A stretch of 40,160 nt of DNA from assembly GCF_001949145.1 (NCBI RefSeq), contig NW_019091434.1:775980-816139 (forward strand), in the 5' to 3' direction. The stretch is from Acanthaster planci (taxonomy: Eukaryota > Echinodermata > Asteroidea > Valvatida > Acanthasteridae). Under the pieces are notes generated by a model. That model was given only the letters and a program-made list of their open reading frames with translations, did no database searches and was not told the DNA's origin. Below are positions 31,599 through 40,160 of this stretch, in pieces; position 1 is the stretch's first letter, and each line of letters opens with the position of its first letter. Position numbers and translations under genes: made by a program.

Positions 31599-34500
31599 GT
31601 TTCAACTTTGTGGACCAGCAGTCCCAACGGTGTCCAAGCTACCGTTTCGCCTGTACCTACACCCATCAGTGCATCAGTAAATCGTGGCGCTGTGATGGCT
31701 ACTATGATTGTTGGGATGGATCCGATGAGGTCGAATGTAAGTTGGAACCACATGATTTAGAGTGAAAAAAGGGTTGCGTCCCGTAACAGACTTCCAGATC
31801 TATGTTGTTACGTTGGTATGCACCCACGTTCACAGTACATGTACATTATCATCATCCCAGCGGGTGAAGACACAGACCCAGCTCTGATTTTTATAAACAC
31901 AAATACATGTAGAACCCGGCCTCCGAATGTTTGATCGGAAGGCTATTTACAAAGAAATTACTGAAGTGGAAAACGGTTCATTCGGTCTATAAAGAAACGG
32001 GGCAAGTACGGCCCTGTATGGAACTTAAGTGTGCACACGGGTTTTTTACGCTTTCTTAAAAGCTGCACTTTTTTGTTTGGTTCGGTTGACTGGCTGCCAG
32101 TGATGTTTTGTGTCTGGCTGTCTGTCTCAACGAGATTCGTCATCGCTCAGAATTCATTTCCCCTTTTTTTCATGTGCCGCTGTATTTTTTAACCCCTTGA
32201 TGATTTTTGTTTGATGTGGTAACATAAGGTTGAAAAGAATATACTGTACATGTACAATACATGTACCCTTACATCAACAGTTGTAAAGTGCGTTCTTTGG
32301 AAAGGAACTAGGAGATGTTAGACGTGAAAATCTAAGATTTTACATGAATACCACATAATGATTTATAGCCTATGCCGCACCAGACAGAGCTGAGGTCGTT
32401 GCAGACGTCAGCACAGGAGTTTCTGTATATAGTTTTGAAGGGCTGTGACTTTTTTCACAGGTAGTAGGTGTCATTCCTACGAATTCGAATGCGAGAATGG
32501 AGGTTGTATCCAATTTGGTCACCGATGTGATGGTTACAATGACTGCGGTGATGAGAGTGACGAAAGCTTCCTAGAATGTAAGCATATTAAGGGAAGATCT
32601 CCCCGGTGGCGTGGTAGTGAATATCCCCTTTTGGTTAAATTCCATATTTCGATGCATGACACAAACACGATTTGTGCGCCCACACTAGCAGAGACTCTCT
32701 GCCTAACCTGCATTCGTTTTACTTCAAAACTGCATGGCGCTTTGGGAATTTCTTCTTTGCGGTTCTTTTCTGTGAGGTACGAAGGCCCGTTTATGCCATT
32801 GATTTTTTCATTTTTCGAGGTCACTTATTTTTATGTTCTTATGCATTTCCAGGAACTTTATGAAACAACCGTCTGGTCTCAAGACTTACCTTATTTTATG
32901 TACAAGAAATTACACGTCATGAGCCTATCATTGGGTATTTCTCAGCTACTGTTGGTTTTGCTGGGGAAAACCTGAAAAGTATAAATAAGTTTGTACCCGA
33001 CAAATCCATTGACAGACGACTTTAAATCTATCAGATATAACCAAAATTGCAGTGGAACACAGCATAATTTCTTTCCACATCCTTCAAACTTAGTCACGAT
33101 TTAAATGTTTTCTATTCATAACTCAGGTGGGATTTGTGACATTTCTACAAAGTTTGCCTGTAAGAGCAATGGACGCTGCATACCACGTGACTGGTCATGT
33201 GACCATTATGACGACTGCCTGGATCACAGTGATGAAATTTACTGTAAGATCATTCACTTGTGACTACAGTATTATAAATAGCCTTTCATCTTTCCTTCCT
33301 CTTGAAGATATTTGATTATGCAGTGCATTTTTTTTCTTATAGCCATCTGGAAAAATGGACCTTCGTGATTCAACTAACCTCAGTTTCAATTTTTTGTCAT
33401 TTTTCATTAGGTACGTCGATGCCCTTTTGGTTTTATGTAATTCATAAGCAAATCGGTGATGTCATTCTGGAAAGAACACCTCGATATTGCGTTGATTTGT
33501 GTACAAACAACTACCGGAAATTTTAATAATTTTTCACTTCGTAAATTTCATTTCCTACCTTAAACATTTTTTGGCAGTCAGCCAATTTGTACAGAGATGC
33601 TAAAAACTCAACAGCGTCTTCCCTTTATGACATCTCAGTAACAGCGCCTTCAGTTGTCCAGAAAAGCATTAGAAATTGTTGATTAATTTCATGCATTTTT
33701 AAAGATAGATAGATATAAGAAAATTAAGAAAAATTGATTGCATGGATCTTATGAAAATAACACGTTTCCGGTCTACAGGTTCTAGCGGTAGTTATAATGG
33801 GATTTTTAATGTCTCTGGCAATGACGAACAGACCACTACAGTCTCAACCACGACACAGTCTCCCGTCACCACTGAGCCACCTACAACATCCTTACCAGGT
33901 AATTTGACTTTTGGTGGTGCAATGGTTAACCACAGCATTTTGGTCTGACGATGCATAACTTGGACAAGTCACAAAATGACCAAATAACGTTATAGTCTAC
34001 TGGAATGCTCCTTTGAGACTCTGGTTTCTTTGTGTCGGCGTCAACACCTCAGGCATTCTAGAAAAAAAATCTTAGATCCACCTTAGGTGTTGCTTTGTGC
34101 ATGAGCTAACACATCAGATCCCTTCTCACCCCACGCCGACAGCATACTGTGACTGGTCGCCGTGGGGAAGTTGGAGCCAATGCACAGCCAACATCTGCTA
34201 CGCAGAGCGGCGGAACCGGACCCGAACCTGCCCGTGCGGAACCGACAATTGCCCTGCGCCGAACGACGGCACCGGGGCAGGTGACCGGGAGTACAGGATG
34301 TGCCCGCTGCAAAATTGTCCACAGGACGCAGGTGAGGGGAAGTTTTCACGCAATAGGTTGCTTTTGTTTTGTCACTTTTTTGCTATAACCCAATCTGGTG
34401 ACTATGGTAACGCTATCATTGGTCATGTGCAGTGGCAATCGTCCATGGTGAAGCATTGCATGGAGCCACTGTTCCATGACAGTCGCTCCGTACAAAATCC

Positions 34501-36545
34501 AACACAGCGATTTCGGCCCTTAAAGGGGGCCACTGAGAATGACAAGTGAAAGGTCCCTAGATTCGTCTGTAGACAAAGGATGAACCAACTAATGTAACAG
34601 CCGACAGCAAAACAGGAAGCAGTAGCGAATCTTACGAGAGCAGGGAAAAGGCTGAGAAGTTGAAGATGAACTACCGGTAGAGCTTCATGGACAAACCGAG
34701 AAAACGATTATGTCGAGAAAACGGGTCGTCCAGGAATATTAACTTCTATTAATGATTGAATTTGATAAACACCAGCACATTGAACAGGCCGATCAAACGT
34801 CATCACCAGCTGCGTGGTGACCAGGATGACAACCCACCTCCATTAAACCTGGTTCTGGCTCGTCCAGCCATTGATGATTGCAGACAATCAGATAAACAAA
34901 ATATCCAAGTTAATTCTCAGTAAATTCAGTCTCTGAGGGGCCCTTTACAAATCAATCTTCTTCCCAGATTCCGGATGCGGCACCCACGCCAATCTAGGTT
35001 CCCTCTTCTCCGCACGAATCGTCGGGGGCGAGAGCGCGACTCCCGGAGAGTGGCCGTGGCAGGCTCAGCTACGTGTCCGTAACAGCACCGGTCAGTTTGT
35101 CTTCGTCTGTGGTGGCTCGTTGGTCGACTGGAGATTTGTGGTGACGGCAGCTCATTGCTTCTCAGGGTGAGAACTGTCGGTTCCTCCATGGTCGGTAATC
35201 CTGGTGACGACTTAGAATTCGTCAGAGTTGATGCGGGGTGGTGACCAGGCCAACGAAGGGGAGGTGTTGGGTGATGACGTTCACTAATGACAATCAAAAA
35301 TATTGATGGGGTGACTATGACGACGATGACAGTGATTGTGTTTCGATAATTGATGAAGTATTGTGCGGTAGTGGTGGATGTGGTTTGCACGGTGTTGTAA
35401 TGATGACGAAAATATTGAGGTTGGATACATGATTAACGAAGTTTTTTCTATAATCAAGACAAACCGTTTAAGACAATTATGACATTGATGCAAAATGTAA
35501 GCCAGCTTCATTGTTAAATGATGAGAAAATATGATTGATGGGTAATGTTTTCCTGGGTCTAACAAGCCCTGCTGATCAGTCGATTTCTTCCTTCCTCAAA
35601 ACAATGGGTCCAAAGGCTCAGCACCCAGGGTGGTTACTTCGCCGGGTTTCAGAACCACTGAAAATTGGTTGTTTGAGGCCGCCCAGATCCAATAATCCAT
35701 ACAACTGATTGGTTATCTGGTCAGGTCCAGCAACCCCAGTAATTGGTTGGTCATCCTAGGTCGTCACCAGATCGACACAGGAGGCACACAGTTCACAGTC
35801 TCAGACATCGTCGCCCACGAAGACTATAACGTTGGTACGTCAGAGCACGACCTGGCTATTCTCGTGCTGAGCGAGCCCGCCGAGCCGTCTCGCACCGTCA
35901 ACACTGTCTGCCTCGACGAACTGGGCGAGAAGAGTTTCAGCAAGGAGTCGAACTGCTACATCACTGGATGGGGATACACTTCATGTGAGTGCTTGCATTC
36001 TGAGATTCTTAATTACAACAGGGAGGAGGGTTGTTCCAGATGGCGAAAACAGTTAAGATTTAATTATGACCTAAATGCCGTCGTAAAAGACTGCCGATTT
36101 CTTTCACTTCAAAGATCAAGGTCCAACGTCTACTGTATTGCAAGAGGCCAATGTTCCCCTGATACCACATGACGTATGCTCTAAACCAGAAGTCTACGGT
36201 CAATTGGTACTACCCACAATGCAGTGCGCCGGGTATCTGGAAGGCGGGGTTGACTCATGCCAGGTGAAAAATTTTTTTCCAGAATATAAGTATTAGTTTG
36301 GTAAAAAAATAAAAAGCAATCACAATGCTTTATTTTTTGGAATGTCAATTATTCAGGGTGATTCTGGTGGACCGCTCGTCTGCACGACCACAGATTCATC
36401 GAGTGGCAAGGCACGTTACTACCTCGTCGGGGCCACGAGCTGGGGGATCTCGTGCGCGGAAAAGAACCACCCGGGCGTTTATACCAAACTTGCCGACTAC
36501 ACTGATTGGCTGAGGCAACAAATGGACAGCCACCCTCCGTCGTAG
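31599..36545 (+). CDS. Secreted mosaic serine protease: 3 LDLa, Thr-rich linker, TSP1, trypsin (5'-incomplete)
   Basis: Nine exons: 31599-31736, 32461-32577, 33127-33243 (one LDLa each), 33779-33898 (Thr/Pro linker), 34143-34331 (TSP1), then catalytic exons 34968-35166, 35725-35984, 36121-36263 and 36357-36545 (stop TAG). They encode about 490 residues. Each LDLa has six Cys and the Ca-binding end ([13 protein letters not shown] and relatives). TSP1 starts CDWSPWGSW, the C-mannosylation pattern. The zymogen site is SAR|IVGG. The triad is His in TAAHC, Asp in EHDLAIL and Ser in GDSGGP. Asp in GVDSCQ and Gly in TSWGIS predict cleavage after Arg/Lys. SGCGTH and NTVCLD carry the Cys pair that keeps the light chain attached. 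The first five exons are symmetrical phase 1-1, the classic shuffling unit. The 5' end is unresolved. A role in clotting, immunity or matrix turnover is inference. Confidence 0.92.
35167..35724 (+). other. Intron between the His and Asp exons of the protease
   Basis: This runs from a GTGAGA donor to the CTGGTCAG acceptor (phase 2). Its left half is a purine-biased stretch rich in GATGA/TGATGA words (about 35215-35420), which gives a long but meaningless minus-strand ORF. No other element was seen. Confidence 0.7.
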
Positions 36546-37227
36546 AGGGAGGACTTTCCAATTTATCACAATCCGTCTGTGAATACACTGTCTTGATTCT
36601 CGTTTGTCTATTTGGTCATTTGGTGAACAGCACAATTTTGCAACCGCAGAGGAGGTTGGTTTGCTTACCGACGCTGTTTGCTTTAATCTCCTCTTTCTCT
36701 TCGTATAATATAAGAGGTGTATTAATGTTTTTGACTTCTAAGCCTAATTTGTTTGTATAGACCATTCTTGTTACAGCGCAAATAGCCTTTTTCTTGAACA
36801 TAGCTTATGAGAATCTGTGGGTTATCTCGTCGTAGTTTTTGACTCTCGTGTATCCTGGAGTCCGACACGGTTGTTTTGTGTCTTTTCATAGGTTTTATCT
36901 CTGGTCTTACAGTTAATTCAACTTTATTGGACGACGTCGTAGGTTTGGGGCGTACAAATATGGGTAATTTAATACGACTTTCTATGACGAGACATTGTGT
37001 AGTAGGATAATATTTCAGAGAAAAATTGGGGGAAGGTCCCATAATATCGGTACATGTACTCCGTTGTAAAATACTAGTAGTGAAGACTTTGCAATAGATG
37101 CCGTGAAGATGAAGTCTGCCGTGAAAGACTTACTGCTACCCGTGAATTCTTGAAAAGTCAAATGATACAGACCTACACCGGCGCGTAGGGCGGGGTTTAT
37201 TTCCCCACTGCAAAAATAGAATTTGAA

Positions 37228-37456
37228 ATTCCAATACAAAATCACGTGGAGATATGATTCCAATACGAAATGACGTGGAGATATGATTCCAATACAAAAT
37301 CACGTGAAGATATGATTCCAATACAAAATCACGTGGAGATATGATTCCAATACAAAATCAATGGAGATATGATTCCAATACAAAATCAATGGAGATATGA
37401 TTCCAATACAAAATCACGTGGAGATATGATTCCAATTCAAAATCACGTGGAGATAT
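37228..37456. repeat. Minisatellite, 29-bp unit x 8
   Basis: Eight consecutive units of ATTCCAATACAAAATCACGT followed by GGAGATATG, most differing by 0-2 bases. Units 5 and 6 are 28 bp and have lost the CACGTG core (CAATGG), and unit 2 has GACGTG. Five of the eight units keep the palindrome CACGTG. The array ends abruptly at 37456. There are no spacers, so it is not CRISPR-like. Confidence 0.95.
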
Positions 37457-37913
37457 TAAAAGAAGATGGGGTAGACTGAAATACTTTTGTGATACATTTG
37501 ATGCTTTTGTCGCCTATTTTCATCGTACATTGACCATCCATTTGCCGTCCCGATTTTGCTTCTCAGTGTCATTGGCCTGATTGATTGTAAGATTTTTTGT
37601 TAATTTAATGTTTTTCTTTTTCGGTTTTGGTGTGTGTATTGATTAGTTGCTTTAACCCCTCAGATTTTAATGGAATATTCTTTCTCCCTTCCTATTTAAG
37701 TTGACCAGGCCATGAGTCTTCTTCAGGAACTTTCTCATTGTATACACCCCTCCAGTTGGAGTCCTTTCGTGCAGGTCTTTCGTGTAGTGTAGCCGTTTTC
37801 TTTCACTGATAGAAAAGTATTATTTCGAGCCAAATTAGAGATGGGTGTCCACTAGGAATTTTTTTCCCGTGTCCTGACTAGTTGGTTAAATTTTCACTCC
37901 AGATGTGTTGAAC

Positions 37914-37919
37914 AATAAA
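37914..37919 (+). terminator. Candidate polyadenylation signal of the protease gene
   Basis: AATAAA in the context GAACAATAAACC, with a GT/T-rich stretch starting about 20 bases later. It is the first canonical hexamer with a suitable downstream element that I found after the protease stop. Confidence 0.4.
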
Positions 37920-37935
37920 CCAGTATTGAAGGTGA

Positions 37936-40160
37936 ACCAGTGTCTATGTCTTTTTCCTTAGTAAGTTAGGTTAGCCAGGTTCTGGCAAAAAGCTGATTCT
38001 TTTATTATCTAAAAATTAGGATAAGCTTGTTGGAGTGAAGTGTGAAATGGAAGTGATGTGAAAAGTACCATAGCTGGGCTGAGAGTCAGAATGCCAGATG
38101 ATTCCGCTGTGTCAGCATGACATTTGAGTAGCTCCCAAAAGCGTTTTCTCATTGGCCAAAAGATACAATTAGAGACACTTTTGCCCAGTAGGCACAAATT
38201 CAGGTGCCTCATGCAACAACTAACGTGCCACGGTTAGGACAGAACCGAGGAAAACCAGATTTTGTTGTCAAGGCCAGCAGTGGAGCAGAACTCAACCACC
38301 TTAGGCCTACGTACACCCCACTCAAGAAACTCGTAAGTGTAAATACCCTATTTATTTTGGCAGATTATTCTCTAAAGTTCACAGATGTTTTGACAAGATG
38401 AAGTTCCTTTCCTTCACTGAAAATATCAATAGAATTTGTAGATGCAATTTGATTTGATTTTACAGTCATATTTGTCAAGGGTGAATGATTCAGCTGTGTA
38501 ATTTAATTCGAAAGCTATCAAGGATTATTTTAAAGTTTGAATAGTCAGGAACTTACCTTTTCTTTTCAAATTAAAATACATGTATACTACTTGTACAGTT
38601 TGGCCATTTCTTTAAATTTAGATGGTCAGCGGTCACTTTTGATGTCAGCTACCCTGTTACCGTGCTACCCGGTGTCACATATTGATCTAGACGACAGAAA
38701 CCCTACAAATACCCCAGTACAGCGCTGAGAATTGAGGCAACAGAGTTGACACACCCCGGGAGCCGGAACTGAACTATACGGGATATGTACATTGAAAACT
38801 ACATGTATTTCTCAATGAGAAAGAACAAAACCTTTTGTGAATTTTTATGACAACGAACTCTAATCTTCTGTGATTGTAAGGAGCCTGAAATAATTTGAAA
38901 AGGGTCAAATTGATTTTGTATTTCACTGATTGAATTTGAATTTGATTTTTTCTTGGAGTAACAAAATACGTCAAATCGGATGTTTGAGAATCAGAAAAAA
39001 AGAGGCAATTTAACAGTTGATTGTAAACCTCATTTTTGCCTGCAACTTGATGAAATCCTTGATTGAATCGTGTTCTTTTATGCCTATGTATAAAGTTTTG
39101 TAAATAAAGCAGTTGTAAACCAGAAGGGAAGAACACTTTAAAACCGAGAAGTTTCCGCCTCATCCTTTTGGCAGTCACATTCTTACACCGATGTTGTTTC
39201 AAAATCTGCAGTCCGTTAGAACCATTCTCGGTTACACACCCCTTGCCACTGATCCGGTATCTGTTTGGAAGGCTCGATAAAGGCAGTGAAACTTGATAAT
39301 ATAGGATCTTCGGTTTTGAAGGCTCGATAAAGGCAGTGAAACTTGATAATATTGGATCGTATGTACAAAAACAAATCGATGTCAAGCAATAATATTATGC
39401 TTTGTCACGGACCGTGGTGTTTTTCCTTCCTCCTATCTTTTCGTCTCCAGATCGGGTTTCAGCTGACTTTCGTGAATCTGCACTTATTCATTCACTGTAA
39501 TTTTGTTCATTTTATGGACCAAGTTTGGATCTAGGCCAAATATTAAAATAAACAATGTGACACACAATGGCTCAACGTTATTTTACTCATTTTAGAGTGT
39601 CGTGATGAAAGTGGTAGCCTGTTATCCGTTTTCTCCATCTCAGTGAAAGCATGTTTCACATCATGAAGACGCAGAGTTAATTGAGCTAACTCTGAGCAAT
39701 ATTTCCCAACCACATGTGGGTAATTATCATCTGACCACGTTTTCTGTTTCATTTTAATTTCATGGCACATTATGTGGCATGGGGGGTGTATCCAAGACTT
39801 TTCGCATAAATCAGAGTCTACTTGTTCAACTCCTGGAGGGCGCTATATCTTACGTTTGCAGAGCATTGTGCAAAACTCTGGCTGCATCCCCCAAAACTTG
39901 GCCCCATCTGTAAATAATGCTATGGGAACTGGCCCTGTTCGACGCTTCCATGCAAGCTCCCACCGCAGGCCTCGCCCATCTTGCTCTTGGCGGTGGTGTC
40001 GAGTTCCAAATTTCTTATGGGCTTGCCTCCCTGGAGGATTGGAGGCCATGTGGTCACCCGAGGCTCATCTGGCTGTAGTATTCTTGTTGAATGCTGTCCA
40101 CTTGTCATCTGACGAGTGCTTCTTGCGCTTGACTGGAGAGGTTGCAGGTCACTTCTACCC
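37936..40160. other. Right-flank intergenic region
   Basis: No credible gene. AATAAA occurs on the plus strand at 39103-39108 and about 39546. A 203-codon minus-strand ORF (38774-39385) has no ATG at its start, is AT-driven, and overlaps a 41-bp direct repeat, so I do not call it. From about 39890 to the edge base composition becomes more GC-rich and a minus-strand frame stays open (39920-40108). I do not recognise its product, and it could be the edge of a repeat or an exon beyond the window. Confidence 0.45.
39268..39358 (+). repeat. 41-bp direct repeat, 50-bp spacing
   Basis: Two copies (39268-39308 and 39318-39358) of a unit beginning GAAGGCTCGATAAAGGCAGT and ending GGATC differ at one base. 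The exact 50-bp spacing and near-identity imply a recent local tandem duplication. Confidence 0.9.

Larger units (their letters stand above)
36546..37935 (+). other. Probable 3' UTR of the protease gene
   Basis: After the TAG at 36545 there is no further coding signal on this strand. The first good polyadenylation hexamer I see is AATAAA at 37914-37919, followed by GT-rich sequence (CAGTGTCTATGTCTTTTTCC at about 37937-37956). That would give a 3' UTR of about 1.4 kb containing the 29-bp minisatellite. The extent is inferred; an earlier non-canonical signal could end the transcript sooner. Confidence 0.4.

Noticed and set aside
35284-35565. Minus-strand ORFs in the protease intron
   Set aside because: They arise from a GATGA-rich low-complexity tract, giving His/Ser/Ile-rich translations, and are not conserved coding sequence.
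37228-37456. Regular 29-bp repeats as a CRISPR-like array
   Set aside because: Units abut with no spacers and the genome is eukaryotic; it is a minisatellite.
38774-39385. Longest unexplained ORF (minus strand, 203 codons)
   Set aside because: It begins at a TTG rather than ATG, lies in AT-rich sequence, shows no domain or signal peptide, and runs through a recent 41-bp direct repeat.
39843-40108. Overlapping minus-strand ORFs at the right edge
   Set aside because: The frame is open and more GC-rich than its surroundings, but I recognise no domain and the region is cut by the window edge, so it cannot be called.

Overview
The window is eukaryotic genomic DNA: genes are split by GT-AG introns, intergenic sequence is AT-rich and full of decayed transposable elements, and there is a 43-base run of N (12972-13014). 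Clan-2 cytochromes P450, an LDLa/TSP1/trypsin modular protease, a non-LTR retrotransposon relic and abundant TACATGTA and AGGCCTAC words suggest a marine invertebrate deuterostome. An echinoderm such as a sea star is my first guess, with hemichordate or cephalochordate possible. This is inference from style, not a database match.

Left and centre (1-22880): a cluster of CYP2-like P450 genes. Copy 1 (minus; only exon 1 inside the window, 527-884) faces away from a plus-strand P450 exon-1 pseudogene (about 2279-2945). Copy 2 (minus, 5832-7930, intact, 502 aa) faces away from copy 3 (plus, 9345-11940, intact, 513 aa). The two head-to-head pairs are duplicates of one ancestral divergent pair: exons, first intron and the 1.4 kb spacer between start codons all align. 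Copy 4 (plus, 15925-22880, 532 aa) is more diverged and has a 4.7 kb first intron holding an antisense non-LTR retrotransposon relic. Copies 3 and 4 have two introns, at the positions and phase of vertebrate CYP2 introns 2 and 8. Copy 2 has precisely lost the second of these.

Right (25659-36545): a secreted mosaic serine protease on the plus strand. Nine exons encode three LDL-receptor class A modules, a Thr-rich linker, one thrombospondin type 1 repeat and a trypsin domain with a complete catalytic triad and an Arg|IVGG activation site. An isolated signal-peptide exon at 25659-25763 may be its first exon, but intron phases show that at least one linking exon is missing from my model.

Repeats: an 861-bp foldback element with a THAP zinc-finger start in its loop (27049-27909, probably a P-element derivative); a 174-bp foldback element (3310-3483) inside a dispersed repeat that has an empty-site copy near 14.9 kb; a weaker hairpin element (30665-30873); a short CCATCTTG-ended repeat present twice; a 29-bp x 8 minisatellite after the protease (37228-37456); and a 41-bp direct repeat (39268-39358). 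I recognised no tRNA, rRNA or CRISPR. How the genes work together: the P450s are probably ER-bound monooxygenases of xenobiotic or endogenous lipophile metabolism, and the protease is an unrelated extracellular neighbour.
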